Below are positions 8,956-19,110 of a stretch of DNA of 64,000 nucleotides, piece after piece; position 1 is the first letter of the stretch; every line of letters starts with the position of its first letter. The stretch is from the NCBI GenBank assembly GCA_977017575.1, contig CDRNVI010000069.1:372001-436000 (forward strand). Reading direction: 5' to 3'. The DNA is from Paramoeba atlantica. Its lineage: Eukaryota > Discosea. The translations under genes and the position numbers were made by a program. The notes below the pieces were generated by a model. That model was given only the letters and a program-made list of their open reading frames with translations. It did no database searches and was not told the origin of the DNA.

Positions 8956-10196
8956 AAAGGTCCTTGGCTGCGTCGACGAGGAGCACGCTGCGCAGTCCGG
9001 CCCCTCAGTTGCTCGTCAACCACAAGCTGACCGTAGCGGTCCTGAGGGTCGTCGTCACGGTGCAACCGCTGTTGCACACGCTCGACAGCAACGCCCGCCG
9101 CAGCCCAATAATGGTTGCGAAGCTCTTCGATGATGAGAAGGGCTACGGCGAGGTTGTGCTTCTCTAGCCATCCCTCCGTATTGCACGCAGCGTACACCCA
9201 TTCAGTCAACATTTTGAACAGGCGCTCACGCTGCGGCGGAGGGTTGAAGCGTACCCCAAGCTGCGGAGCTTCGCGCAGCTCACGGATGAGTTCACGTGGC
9301 TTGAACAAATCATCCGTGTCGATCCACGGTTGCCAAGTAACCGGATCGTAGGGGGAGAAGCCTTTCGGGTCCGTAATACGGACGCGTTCAAACGTGGGGA
9401 TCAGATCTTCAACTGGTTTCCCACCCGGCATCTGCGCCCGAACATGGGCCAGTTCCAAAGAGTGGTAGTTGATCTCGGGATGGGGAAAACGGTAGGCAGT
9501 GTTCTTGTCCCCATCCCACTCGGCGAACAACTCAGTTGAGTTAGGGTCCTTTGGATGCGTCATATGCACCAACCCTATAACCGTCTGCCGTAGGCCATCC
9601 CGGGGAAGAGACCATACAGCTTCAACGGTGACCTCATAGTCTTTGCGCAGAAGCTCAATCACTTTCGTGATGAATTCTTCTTTGCTAGATTGCGTCATGA
9701 TCCCACGCGCATCACAGCGTGAACGCTGAGGCATCCCGACGTGGTCAAGGTCGAGGGCCTCGTAACGGCGCGGCGAGCGAGAAGCCTCAACCTGGTCGGG
9801 GTTAAGGGTTCCTCTTCGTCGCATATGGGGCTCGGGAGCCTCCAGCGGAAAAGGGTACGGGCTAGGGAGGGAGCTCGCAGGCAAACTGGGAAGGTTGGAA
9901 GGGAGAGGGCTAGGCGGTTCGCGGGCGGGGCTGAGTGCTCTTCCTGAAGGGCGTACCTTTCGGCGCGCTGGGACAGGAGTAGGGGGAATAGGAGGAGGTC
10001 GCGCGGATACCTGCGGAGCCGGCTGCGTGGGGAGAGGGGGGAGAGGGGGGCGCACGGGAGGGCACGAAAGGGACTGACGCTTAGAATGGTCTTGGACGGA
10101 GGAGGTCTGAATGGGTGTCGGCGCCCTATTCCGCTTCGGTGATCTATCGCGCTCCTGGCGTGGCTCCGACGGAGCCCGTAAACGTTGGGATCTCAT
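8793..10196 (-). CDS. DIRS-B gag-like protein with zinc knuckle
   Basis: The frame starts in the element 5' region; I prefer the ATG at 10196 (MRSQRLRAPSEPRQERD) over one 7 codons upstream, which lies inside repeat A1. The first 150 residues are Pro/Arg-rich and disordered. A conserved middle block (LFAEWDGDKNTAYRFPHPEI..., YDPVTWQPWI, LIRELREAPQLGVRFN) matches the gag of DIRS-E and the fossil at 207-1314. A CX2CX4HX4C zinc knuckle (CFGCHQPGHLRSNC) sits near the C terminus. It presumably packages element RNA. The frame looks whole. Confidence 0.85.
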   Translation of the reverse strand: MRSQRLRAPSEPRQERDRSPKRNRAPTPIQTSSVQDHSKRQSLSCPPVRPPLPPLPTQPAPQVSARPPPIPPTPVPARRKVRPSGRALSPAREPPSPLPSNLPSLPASSLPSPYPFPLEAPEPHMRRRGTLNPDQVEASRSPRRYEALDLDHVGMPQRSRCDARGIMTQSSKEEFITKVIELLRKDYEVTVEAVWSLPRDGLRQTVIGLVHMTHPKDPNSTELFAEWDGDKNTAYRFPHPEINYHSLELAHVRAQMPGGKPVEDLIPTFERVRITDPKGFSPYDPVTWQPWIDTDDLFKPRELIRELREAPQLGVRFNPPPQRERLFKMLTEWVYAACNTEGWLEKHNLAVALLIIEELRNHYWAAAGVAVERVQQRLHRDDDPQDRYGQLVVDEQLRGRTAQRAPRRRSQGPFCFGCHQPGHLRSNCPQASQQQGGQFRTTRTPQQDFRGGVVGGANRYGATRAFH

Positions 10197-10288
10197 ACAA
10201 AACTTTAAACGTAACAAAATAACAACCTAACAAGAATATAACAAACGAGTAAACACCCCCCTCCATGCAATTAGAGAATACTACATCA
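10197..10288 (-). repeat. DIRS-B repeat A1, inner part
   Basis: Matches 4960-5051 of A2. It ends at the LINE-C insertion point; the last nine bases (10280-10288, ACTACATCA) are duplicated at 31765-31773. The outer part of A1 resumes at 31774. Confidence 0.9.
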
Positions 10289-10341
10289 ATGGTTTTCCAC
10301 CAACTCCTCAATAATCTAACGTAAATTGAAGGTATTTTTTT

Positions 10342-10907
10342 TTTCATATGAATACGATCTCCATGCGAAGCGATCGAAACATGTTAGAACCCAATAAGTA
10401 AAACCTATAAATTTACGATTTTGTATGTTGGAGATAATACCTCCTTACACTAAATGGTAAGATTTTCTTGACAAAGAAACTCGCGAAATGCAAAAGTTTT
10501 TGTTGAATTATAACGTTATAACGCTTTAGAACGTTGTTGTTTCTGAATTTAAAAGAGATACCTATTTACATTCAGAAATATTTAAATTCGTAAACAGGTA
10601 CATTCATCAAATTTAGCATTTCAGAAACACCAACAAAACAAAATCGTTGATTTTTTACATATAAAAAATCCTTTTATGAATAAAATATCTTTTTCATATG
10701 AATACGATCTCCATGCGAAGCGATCGAAACATGTTAGAACCCAATAAGTAAAACCTATAAATTTACGATTTTGTATGTTGGAGATAATACCTCCTTACAC
10801 TAAATGGTAAGATTTTCTTGACAAAGAAACTCGCGAAATGCAAAAGTTTTTGTTGAATTATAACGTTATAACGCTTTAGAACGTTGTTGTTTCTGAATTT
10901 AAAAGAG
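10342..10907 (-). repeat. DIRS-D repeat block B2 - A2 - B1
   Basis: 10342-10561 (B2) and 10691-10907 (B1) are two copies of a roughly 217-220-bp repeat. The intervening 10562-10690 (A2) matches the element's other end at 13873-14003. The block provides both halves needed to regenerate the termini. Confidence 0.88.
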
Positions 10908-13779
10908 ATACATGGCCATGCCTGTCGCTCTCGTTCCCATGGCGTGAGGGTTCATCTGCTATGTTTTTCTCGGAGCAAATCCAACGGACCTCCTTGAGAT
11001 AACCAGGTAGGAAAAACACCTGGTATAACCGGCGTAGCCACTCCATAATTAGCGGGGGTCCTGCCTTCCATTTGGACAGCCATGCCACAACGTTCTTATT
11101 ATCTGATATCAGTGTACAAGCCTTGATTTTTCTTTCCTTTACCAGTTTTAAGCCCATCTCTGCTGCGAATAGCTCCTTATATGCAATAGGCTTATCTCTG
11201 AGCCAGGCCGCAAAATTTCCAGAGCGATACTGAAGACTGCCGCCCTGCAGCCATGCTAGTCCCCACCCCTTCTCGGAAGCATCACAATACAATTCAAAGG
11301 CACTGGTTTCTCCCCTCTCCAATTTTCTAGGGGTGTTTGCCTCCACTCTATCGATTAGCGCAATAAGGCTCGAGATGAATTTCTGGGACATCTGGCATGG
11401 TAAATCCCATAAGACTGGCTTAGCTGCCAATCTGCGTGCTCTCCCCTTCAGCCAATACATCACAGTTGGAAATTCGCATTGAGTAATACCTAACACTCTA
11501 GTTGCCCAGAACAGAGTCCCCAACACTTTCCAGATTAGACGGTGCGTCGGCAAGCGATGCTGTTGCGCTAGTAACTTGAATGCCTCGCGTAAGTGTTTTA
11601 ATTTATCAATAAACTGAACCGGCAGTGAGAGTTTCTTTTCCTCTAGATTTACCTCAATGCCTAATACCGTGCCCTTACTGGTGGGCTTCGTGGTGACCGC
11701 AATTTCGGCGCCAACCTGCTTCGCACGTTGCAAAGTTTGGCTCAGGTCATCCTCTACACCCTCCTGGCTGGTTCCAAAGCGGTAACAATTGTCGATAAAA
11801 GTCAGTGGATGTGAATTACTAACCGGAAGGTTGTGGATCAAGCTTGTAGCCGCATGACCAATTTTTACCGAAGAATGCCATCCCATGGGCAATGTGGCCC
11901 AACCATATGTCCTTCCCTTAATGCGAACGGCCAAGTAGGGCAGAACATCTTCTGGAAGCCCAAACTGATGGTACCAATTTCTTCCATCCGTCTCCCCGAA
12001 GAATTTGTTTTCCAGGACCGCCTTTTCAATATCCTGCAAGCTCGCTAACGTTAAAGGGCCTGGGACTATAGATTGTATCTCGTTGAGAGGAATCGCATTC
12101 AAGATCACACGCATGGTTTTCTTCTTCGGCTTGGGAATCAAAAATGCTGTCATCCATATTTTTGCGGTTCTCCGTGGGATTCTCTTTATTACCCCGGACC
12201 TCACCATCTCCTCCACGAAAGGTTCCAGCCTCTTCGATTCACCGCGATAACGAGGATCGTAATCCTTCCTCAACAAGCCCTTAAACTTATTCGCGTCCTG
12301 CACGAAACCGAATATTTTCTTTTCTTCTCTCACATCGCTTCCAGTTTTCAGTAGAAGTAGTTCTTCTACATTTACCCGTTTTACATCAATCGGATCGATT
12401 GGCCAGTTCTCTTTTCTGGGATGGTTTCTCTCTCCAAAATACGTCCTGCGCATAAAACTCGTATAGGTATAGGATACAAAATCACAGAGTATCCTCCAAG
12501 GAGAGGTGCCGGCACCGACAGGTGCGGCGACGCCAGCTCGCCCGTGGTGCTGAGCCGCGTTTAATGAGGACTCTTCCTGAGCCCTATTCCCATACCCGCG
12601 TGGCATGAGTAATCGCCCGGGTTCCTTCCCGGCGCCCTGAATCATGTCGTCCGATTTACCTTGTTTGGTATCCTCCATGTGGGACTTTTTCTTCCCCACA
12701 ATATTTCTGCGTCTCAGGGGTCTTTTCTTCCCTTCTTTTGTCGCTTCCACGCCTATTCTCGTGCGATGGGAAACATTCTCACCTAAACTCTTAAATTTCT
12801 TGGGAAAATCATCCTTACCTGGGTAAATAGATAGACTGGTCTCATCATGTCCTTTACCAGTACAATCTCCCGGAAATGTTTCACTAGGTGATTTTCCAGA
12901 ATCGTCTCGAACAGAAACTCTAATAAGGCCCGTTCCATAATTTCCTTGGCTCGGTATGTGTCGAGAACGCCTACCTTGAATCCCTTTCCTACTGGAGCTG
13001 TTTCCTTTTGAGGGCTGAGTCTTACGCGAAAGCGGAGGCCGGACTTTAAGGTTATGCGACCCCGGTACGGTTTCTCTTTCCGAGGCGAGCTTCGTGCATT
13101 TTCTTTCGTAGAAAAGGGCCCGCGGGAGAGTTTGATCTTTCTCGAGGCGCCTTAATTCCATGTTTCCCCTTTTATACCCCCTTGGACGTGGATTTTCCTT
13201 CGCATATCTCCTTCGCACTCGAGCGCGCCGGCGGTTCTTCCCATCTCTCCTCGCGATGACGTTAGCTTCGTGAAACCTCATCATTTCACGCTGAGCCTGA
13301 AGATATTTCCCCTCGAGGGTATCAGCTCTAAGAGCCTCCTTCCAGTAGTCGCCAAATTTCCGACCCATTCTGTGTTTTATTCGCAAATAATGTATCACCT
13401 CCATAGATGGTTCAATCGAACGCATCGTGATAAACAAACCCGCCCTCGCACGAGAACAGCAATCAGCTAGGTGAGCTGCAATGGTATCAAGCGCCAGATC
13501 TAGACTTACGATATCTCTCGATACTGATGAGGGATCTGCAGAGTGCCCGAAACACTTTCGCACCTCGTGCCTAAGCTTTCCAATAAGATTTTTCCTATAA
13601 AGATCACTGCAAAAATGTTCGAACTTCCAATCTTGCGGCTTGAGGAGGATATCGGTCGACAGGTCGTGACAACTAGGGTCATAACTTCCGAATAATTTTT
13701 TCGGTGAGCTCACCCTTGAAACTCGCAATCCAACTCCTGAGATTTCTCCTTCACCATTAGTGTAGCACGCCATGGGCAC
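10876..13779 (-). CDS. DIRS-D RT/RNase H polyprotein
   Basis: One open frame of 967 codons. The first 430 residues are basic, Ser/Arg/Lys-rich and not recognised; they may be a gag-like or spacer region. The reverse transcriptase covers about residues 480-760, with MTAFLIPKPKKKTMRVILNA, GRNWYHQFGLPED, TLPMGWHSS and the catalytic-loop segment LTFIDNCYRFG. RNase H follows at about residues 825-960, with LYCDASEKGWGLAWL, KELFAAEMGLKL, ISDNKNVVAWL and NIADEPSRHG. The last codons run into repeat B1. A VIPER-like relationship is possible but is an inference. Confidence 0.8.
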   Translation of the reverse strand: MPMACYTNGEGEISGVGLRVSRVSSPKKLFGSYDPSCHDLSTDILLKPQDWKFEHFCSDLYRKNLIGKLRHEVRKCFGHSADPSSVSRDIVSLDLALDTIAAHLADCCSRARAGLFITMRSIEPSMEVIHYLRIKHRMGRKFGDYWKEALRADTLEGKYLQAQREMMRFHEANVIARRDGKNRRRARVRRRYAKENPRPRGYKRGNMELRRLEKDQTLPRALFYERKCTKLASERETVPGSHNLKVRPPLSRKTQPSKGNSSSRKGIQGRRSRHIPSQGNYGTGLIRVSVRDDSGKSPSETFPGDCTGKGHDETSLSIYPGKDDFPKKFKSLGENVSHRTRIGVEATKEGKKRPLRRRNIVGKKKSHMEDTKQGKSDDMIQGAGKEPGRLLMPRGYGNRAQEESSLNAAQHHGRAGVAAPVGAGTSPWRILCDFVSYTYTSFMRRTYFGERNHPRKENWPIDPIDVKRVNVEELLLLKTGSDVREEKKIFGFVQDANKFKGLLRKDYDPRYRGESKRLEPFVEEMVRSGVIKRIPRRTAKIWMTAFLIPKPKKKTMRVILNAIPLNEIQSIVPGPLTLASLQDIEKAVLENKFFGETDGRNWYHQFGLPEDVLPYLAVRIKGRTYGWATLPMGWHSSVKIGHAATSLIHNLPVSNSHPLTFIDNCYRFGTSQEGVEDDLSQTLQRAKQVGAEIAVTTKPTSKGTVLGIEVNLEEKKLSLPVQFIDKLKHLREAFKLLAQQHRLPTHRLIWKVLGTLFWATRVLGITQCEFPTVMYWLKGRARRLAAKPVLWDLPCQMSQKFISSLIALIDRVEANTPRKLERGETSAFELYCDASEKGWGLAWLQGGSLQYRSGNFAAWLRDKPIAYKELFAAEMGLKLVKERKIKACTLISDNKNVVAWLSKWKAGPPLIMEWLRRLYQVFFLPGYLKEVRWICSEKNIADEPSRHGNESDRHGHVSLLNSETTTF

Positions 13780-13845
13780 GGGGGCTGACCCTCGGACGGT
13801 TCGATGAAAAGACGGTACTCTAGGAGTTTCGAGAACAGGACGATG

Positions 13846-14003
13846 TGTTGTTGTTTCTGAATTTAAAAGAGATACCTATTTACATTCAGAAATATTTAAA
13901 TTCGTAAACAGGTACATTCATCAAATTTAGCATTTCAGAAACACCAACAAAACAAAATCGTTGATTTTTTACATATAAAAAATCCTTTTATGAATAAAAT
14001 ATC
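13846..14003 (-). repeat. DIRS-D repeat A1
   Basis: Matches 10533-10690, including the 29-bp core. The outer edge is lost in the T run that is the LINE-C 3' UTR A tract. Confidence 0.85.
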
Positions 14004-14214
14004 TTTTTTTTTTTTATTCTATTAGAATTTCCCTGAGTTGGTGATCTCAGGCTACTATTGAAAAGGGAATGTTATGGTCTTTCGGTTTTATATAACAATA
14101 TCTTCATATAGTCGAACGTGTACGAGCTGCCGTCATATGTTAAGAATTTGGGTTTTCTCAAATACCCGTAAATTTAGATTACAAATTTTACTTTAAAGAG
14201 ACTTTAAATATATC

Positions 14215-17200
14215 TTATAGGCGCAATTCACTCATCCACTTCTCTGCTGGAATGTAGTCTCGGAGCTGCGACACTACCGTGTACGCTGACATTTTTTCGA
14301 TTTCGAGCTGGAAAGCATTGCGCACGCTTTCATATTTAAGTTTCGCTCTTTGTGAGAGAGCCTTCAACAAAGCCTTAGTATCGTCATGTAGAAGGCCGCA
14401 ATCTGTTGCAGCCAGACACTTAAACGAATCGCTATCGACACCCTTCTCAGTAACGTATTTCTTATATTTTCTGTCGGAGACCTGCTGCATAAGGGCAGAG
14501 CTGGTGTGTTTTGCGTAGCTTGAGCAGCACGTATGTACTATTGTGAAGTCGTAGAGTACCTCACCCATGTGAGGCCACATGATGGCCAGATCTGGACCTG
14601 AACGAATACGGCGTGCTTTGCAAGGATGTTGCGCGGCGACATCTGCTGAGATAGTGCACTTACATTTAGTGCAATGATACGAGGAGTAGATGCGGGGTTC
14701 GATCACGCTAGGAAGGCCTGCTTTTGAGCACAACTCTGAGAGATACCGGACGATATGTGAATGTTTGCGTGTGGAGTTCATCCCGGAGCATCGGGAGCAT
14801 CCAGCAACGTGGGGAATAATGGTGGAGGGTGATTCTTGATTAGAACAGCCGGGGCATGTTACTTTGGCCGGTGCCTTAGGCAAGCCAATTCCTAAGCGCA
14901 TCATGAGCGTATATCGGAATAGGTATGGGTTAACGTAGTTGCTGGTGTTTTCGAGGTGGATATTAGCCTCTTTAGTGCGTTTTATGATGTTCGCTGCGGT
15001 GGAGTCTTTCTGTATTTCTGTCAATTGTTTTTCGTGAGCTTGACTCATGATCTTCTTAAGCGATTTGCGGGCCTTTTCTGCGCGGCTCTGAATTTTAGCT
15101 TTGCTCTTGTCATTGCCTTGCGAATCTACCGGAGCTTTATTGGGTTCCAAGTGCTCTTCAATAGATTCTCGGGCTGCTGCGAAGTAGTGCTGCTGTTTCA
15201 GAGTGCAAGAAGTCAGTCCTAATCCACCTAATTTTTGCGGGAGAGCTGCGAGCTTAAGTGCCTGGGCGTCCGCGCCGCACCATTTCTGCAAGACTTCGTG
15301 TACGTGGCTTTCAAAAGAATGTGCCAGACGCCGAGTGGCCTCCGGGCGGTGAACTCTCAGATGATAGTCTTGACGTGGAATTGTACATCGGCGAAGAATC
15401 GCGAGAGAAAGGTTACTGGGGCCCATGAGAAGTAAACGGCGGAAAAGGCATTTATGCTTACTGAGTTTGCGCAGGAGAAGATCCTCTACCACATTATCTT
15501 TCCCGATATAGGCTCCCAGAATCTTGATCGAATCAGTGCAAAGCTTGACGCCTAGATTATGCAAAGAGAACGGTTCGTATGTGGTATTTTTCTGGAAAAA
15601 TTCGCATTTCTGAAAGTTGACGCGTAGATTGAGCTCGCCTGTGATTTCACGTAAGTGCAGGAACGCAGCTTCGAGTGACGGTACGTTTGTAGAGCTGAGA
15701 GTCACATCGTCTTGATATGCTCGTATTTTGACGTCGGGGTATAAGCTTGCGATCTCGCGAATGGGACCGTGTAAAAGTGCACAGAAGTACATGGAGGATA
15801 ATGATGAGCCTTGTCGAATTCCTGACGAACTTTCGATGGTCGCGAAAAGAGCGTTGTGTGCGAAAAACAAAAGTTCGGATGAGAGGCCGTATTCAAGGTA
15901 AAACAGTCGCATAAAAGGTTTGAACACAGGATTCTCTAGTAGTGCTTGTGTTATGGCGTCGCGTCGTGGAGTGTTGTATGCGTTCGTGAAATCTACCGTA
16001 ATCAATGCGCATCCATCCTCGTATTCTTGTAGTAGCTCATGCACTATTGATTCACATGCGCTCTTGTGGAGAACACCCCGCTGCATAGGCGAAAAGTATT
16101 TTCGTAGTGCACATTCATGTCGCTCGAGTAAAATGGATCCGCAGATTTTTAGGATCGTCTCCCCCATGGCGACTGGCCGTATACCGTTTTGTGGCTTCGG
16201 AAGAGCAATAATTCGGCAACGAGTGAGACGCTTCCGCACGCTTACAGGCACGTCGCCATTGATAACGTCGCGAATCATATGGCATAATGAAAGGCATGCT
16301 TCTTCATCTTCAACAAGCAAACGCATCATGCTCTCACTAAGCCCGCTTGGTCCCGGAGATGCCCCTCGCGCAAGTTTTTCGACTGCAAGGCGGAGTTCTG
16401 ATTTATCTACAACGCCGATCCGTGGAAAGTCAGCTTCCGGAATTTCAATACTAGGCCCCTCGGGATGCAAATCGCGAAGTTTCTGTAATTTTTCATGCGC
16501 TGTAAGATTGGAGACCTTGTAAACGTTGTCGAGAATTCGAGTGGCTTTCCCGATGTTTCCAGCTCGAGCGGTCGTTAAAGCATTCTTGATCGAGCGACGG
16601 TCGACGCCAAGTTCTTCCCTTTGTTCTATGCTGAGTGTTTCGTTTTTCGATGGATCCGCTTGTTTGTTTATGTGTCCGACTCGTTGATTTTGCCGAGAAA
16701 GTTGACGAATAGTAGCGAGCGAGTCTCTTGGTGCGTTCAAAAATTTATCCCAGATAGCTGTTTTCTCAGAGTCAAGTTCTACCGATGGATACCCACGAAG
16801 TATGGCTCGGAAGATGGCGACTACATGGATTGAAAAAGATGAATCAATGGGTACCATCGTGGGCAGCGGCTCGAGATCACTTTGACCATTTTCATCGCTA
16901 GACACGTTGTCGGCGTGTTCTTCTAAATTCCGCGTAATTGTTTCGACTTTGATCAGTTTCGTGGCTCGTATCGAACAGATTCTGATCCTGTTTGTGTGTG
17001 GAAGATAAAGAAAGCCACTGGGACCTTTGCTGCCTTGAGCTGGATTGTAAGAGATTTTGACTTTGACCATTCCTTTTCGTGAGGTCCTACCTACGACGAT
17101 GCCTTTCGACGTGTAATTTACCGTGTCTTGTCGGAAGCCCCACTCGATAACACATTCCGTGCCTTTGCCCCACTTTGCTACCATGTTGTGCACATGATCC

Positions 17201-17754
17201 GGTGCTTTGGAAAGAGCACTTCTGTTTGCCAGATCTGCTATGACCTCGTTATCGCTGTCAAGAGACATATCTTCGCTCTCGTCTTCGTAATGTTCCTCAT
17301 CCGAGTCAATATCCGGTGTTGTCTCTTGTTGTGGTTCTTGACGTGGCTGTTCGTCGAAAGATGTCAATCGAAAGGTCTTAGGCGTGATTTTGATTTTGAT
17401 TTTGTCGCTGTGCGCACTGTTCTGTTCGCCGTGATCAGCCCAGTCTTTTGGCAGAGGTGTAGATCCGACGATTCGAATTCTTGGGGTTTTCTTTGGTTTG
17501 GACAGTTCATGCGTAATTCGGCCATCTCCTGTGGTGAGATCGGGTAAGTCTGACGCCGTGTGATTTCCGGAGCGTTCCTTCATTCCCTCTTTCCGCGAAA
17601 CTTGTAGAATCTTGATCATTGAGCCGTCTGAGGAAACCGTTGTTGTGCTCTTCTTTTCTTTGCCACGCTTTCCTTTTTCACGTGATTTCTCTGTTGTACG
17701 ACTTGTCTTCAGGTCTGAATTTTTGCTCACGACTGAGCGGGAAGGGCGTGTCAT
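14215..17754 (-). CDS. LINE-C ORF, full length (RT + zinc knuckle + restriction-like endonuclease)
   Basis: An intact 1179-aa frame. Residues 1-150 are basic and acidic low complexity. Residues 185-265 hold a conserved domain also found in LINE-A (VAKWGKGTECVIEWGF...). The reverse transcriptase spans about 460-760, with GASPGPSGLSESMMRLL, the NAYNTPRRD block, GIRQGSSLSSMYFC and the YQDD catalytic motif at about 680-683. A GGLGLTS thumb box lies near 843. A CX2C...H...C knuckle sits at about 967-986 (CPGC...HVAGC), then a second cluster (CTKCKC...HPC). The endonuclease has RSGPDLAIMW (PD at 1054-1055) and LYDFTIVH (D at 1069). It makes first-strand nicks and reverse transcription at the target. 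Confidence 0.92.
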   Translation of the reverse strand: MTRPSRSVVSKNSDLKTSRTTEKSREKGKRGKEKKSTTTVSSDGSMIKILQVSRKEGMKERSGNHTASDLPDLTTGDGRITHELSKPKKTPRIRIVGSTPLPKDWADHGEQNSAHSDKIKIKITPKTFRLTSFDEQPRQEPQQETTPDIDSDEEHYEDESEDMSLDSDNEVIADLANRSALSKAPDHVHNMVAKWGKGTECVIEWGFRQDTVNYTSKGIVVGRTSRKGMVKVKISYNPAQGSKGPSGFLYLPHTNRIRICSIRATKLIKVETITRNLEEHADNVSSDENGQSDLEPLPTMVPIDSSFSIHVVAIFRAILRGYPSVELDSEKTAIWDKFLNAPRDSLATIRQLSRQNQRVGHINKQADPSKNETLSIEQREELGVDRRSIKNALTTARAGNIGKATRILDNVYKVSNLTAHEKLQKLRDLHPEGPSIEIPEADFPRIGVVDKSELRLAVEKLARGASPGPSGLSESMMRLLVEDEEACLSLCHMIRDVINGDVPVSVRKRLTRCRIIALPKPQNGIRPVAMGETILKICGSILLERHECALRKYFSPMQRGVLHKSACESIVHELLQEYEDGCALITVDFTNAYNTPRRDAITQALLENPVFKPFMRLFYLEYGLSSELLFFAHNALFATIESSSGIRQGSSLSSMYFCALLHGPIREIASLYPDVKIRAYQDDVTLSSTNVPSLEAAFLHLREITGELNLRVNFQKCEFFQKNTTYEPFSLHNLGVKLCTDSIKILGAYIGKDNVVEDLLLRKLSKHKCLFRRLLLMGPSNLSLAILRRCTIPRQDYHLRVHRPEATRRLAHSFESHVHEVLQKWCGADAQALKLAALPQKLGGLGLTSCTLKQQHYFAAARESIEEHLEPNKAPVDSQGNDKSKAKIQSRAEKARKSLKKIMSQAHEKQLTEIQKDSTAANIIKRTKEANIHLENTSNYVNPYLFRYTLMMRLGIGLPKAPAKVTCPGCSNQESPSTIIPHVAGCSRCSGMNSTRKHSHIVRYLSELCSKAGLPSVIEPRIYSSYHCTKCKCTISADVAAQHPCKARRIRSGPDLAIMWPHMGEVLYDFTIVHTCCSSYAKHTSSALMQQVSDRKYKKYVTEKGVDSDSFKCLAATDCGLLHDDTKALLKALSQRAKLKYESVRNAFQLEIEKMSAYTVVSQLRDYIPAEKWMSELRL

Positions 17755-17782
17755 AACGATTGAGATAATAAGAAAATAAATC

Positions 17783-17980
17783 TTGAAGTTTACGGATAGA
17801 ATTTGACGAGAAATATATTTTCGAAGTGATATGGATAGGATGCCCCGCCGGGGGGCATTGTACCTGTTTTTGTTTTAAACAATAAAATTGTGTTAATACT
17901 GATATACAAATATCCCGTAGTACGATATTCGAATATTTATAATTCAATTACTCAGGTTTACTGTTCTCGACAAAAGTTTC
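17783..17980 (+). repeat. DIRS-E repeat A1
   Basis: This 198-bp repeat recurs at 22288-22485, 26792-26989 and 31297-31494. It includes an ATGCCCC...GGGGCAT hairpin near 17840-17858. The outer edge abuts LINE-C 5' UTR sequence; a shared TC leaves one or two bases of ambiguity. Confidence 0.92.
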
Positions 17981-17988
17981 TCGACAAA

Positions 17989-19110
17989 ATGACCGTAATC
18001 GACATTCCTTTGACAGCCCGACGGTCATCACGCAGTGCTTCTCCGGCCTCTGAGCCGCTCGTGCCTACCGAGCCGCTTAGTCAGCAGGAGTTAAGTTTGG
18101 TTTGTACAGTGGCAAGGGAGAAATTGTTGTTCAAAAAATCGGTACAAGTGCGTGCGATCTTTCGACGGAAAGATGATTTAAATGGTGGTCGACAGACTGT
18201 GATGGGAAAGTTGCGAAAGGATGGCCTGGATTTATGGGCGGTGTGGGAGGACAAACCGTCCAAGGAGTACCAGTTTCCTCATCCGGATTTGGATTATTAT
18301 GAGCTCAACATTATCGAAGATCGAGAACTACCACCCGCTCTTATTGAGAACTCTTCGCAATTACTCACCGATGAAACGCATCAGCTGGGCTCACGTAATG
18401 AGGCTGCCGGCATGCAAGAGGTAATTGGGGGGAGAACTGGTGCCGCACCAATTTCAGAGGCTTTACGGGAAGGCAGATTACTCGACCCGAATGCATTGAA
18501 CGCCTACGAACCTTTGACTTACGAGCCTTGGATTAATGCGGCGGATGACGATGGTTTTCGCACTAGGGACCTGATTCGCGAGCTTCGGGATGCGCCTGAG
18601 TTTGGTTTACGCGTTAATCAGTTTTATCATGATCGCACGTTTATTAAGCAGCAAGAGCGTTTGTTTAATTCTGTATTTTGCAAGTGGATTATTTTTGCGC
18701 GTTTGATACCCAACTGGAATGAAGGTGTGTACCTCGAAATGGGACGTGGGATTGTGCAGACACTTCGTGACGCGTACTGGCGAGCACGCCGCATAGATGT
18801 GGACTTGGTCCATCAAAAAATGGAGAAGGATATCCGTCCGGACGGCAAGTTTTATCATCACGTGAATGATCAATTGGTTGAGCGACAGAAGCAATATGCA
18901 CGTGTTCAGTCTTTCTCTGCTCCACCATCTATGCAAGTTTCGCGTCCCAATCAGTTCCCACCGCGACATGATGCATATCCTCCACGACGAAATTTATTAT
19001 GCTTTGGATGTCGGTCGCCTGATCACATTTGGCGAAACTGCCCGAAGCGATTCCAGCAGGATTTTCGAGGACGGGTGGCTGGCCCTGCCCACAGCAGCAA
19101 GAGTTTCTGA
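17989..19110 (+). CDS. DIRS-E unit 1 gag-like protein
   Basis: A 373-aa frame starting at the ATG at 17989 (MTVIDIPLTARRSSRS). This start lies just outside repeat A1, whereas the earlier in-frame ATG lies within the repeat. The TEPLSQQELSLVCTVAREKL block, the YEPLTYEPWINAADDDGFR segment and LIRELRDAPEFGLRVNQFY are shared with DIRS-B gag and with the fossil at 207-1314. A CX2CX4HX4C zinc knuckle (CFGCRSPDHIWRNC) starts at about residue 338. Its presumed role is packaging element RNA. It overlaps the start of the RT/RNase H frame. It looks whole. Confidence 0.88.
   Translation: MTVIDIPLTARRSSRSASPASEPLVPTEPLSQQELSLVCTVAREKLLFKKSVQVRAIFRRKDDLNGGRQTVMGKLRKDGLDLWAVWEDKPSKEYQFPHPDLDYYELNIIEDRELPPALIENSSQLLTDETHQLGSRNEAAGMQEVIGGRTGAAPISEALREGRLLDPNALNAYEPLTYEPWINAADDDGFRTRDLIRELRDAPEFGLRVNQFYHDRTFIKQQERLFNSVFCKWIIFARLIPNWNEGVYLEMGRGIVQTLRDAYWRARRIDVDLVHQKMEKDIRPDGKFYHHVNDQLVERQKQYARVQSFSAPPSMQVSRPNQFPPRHDAYPPRRNLLCFGCRSPDHIWRNCPKRFQQDFRGRVAGPAHSSKSF

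Larger units (their letters stand above)
10342..14003 (-). mobile_element. DIRS-D retrotransposon, inserted in the A tract of the LINE-C 3' UTR
   Basis: In minus-strand sense: A1 (about 14003-13846), one ORF (13779-10876), B1 (10907-10691), A2 (10690-10562) and B2 (10561-10342). This is again the split-direct-repeat design. Both outer edges fall in T runs, so they are uncertain by a few bases. Removing the element leaves the continuous LINE-C 3' UTR seen at 34698-34760. A 29-bp core (GTTGTTGTTTCTGAATTTAA...) is present at the inner edge of A1, the inner edge of B1 and the A2/B2 join. I see only a fused RT/RNase H frame and recognise no recombinase part. It looks whole as far as its ORF goes. 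Confidence 0.8.
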
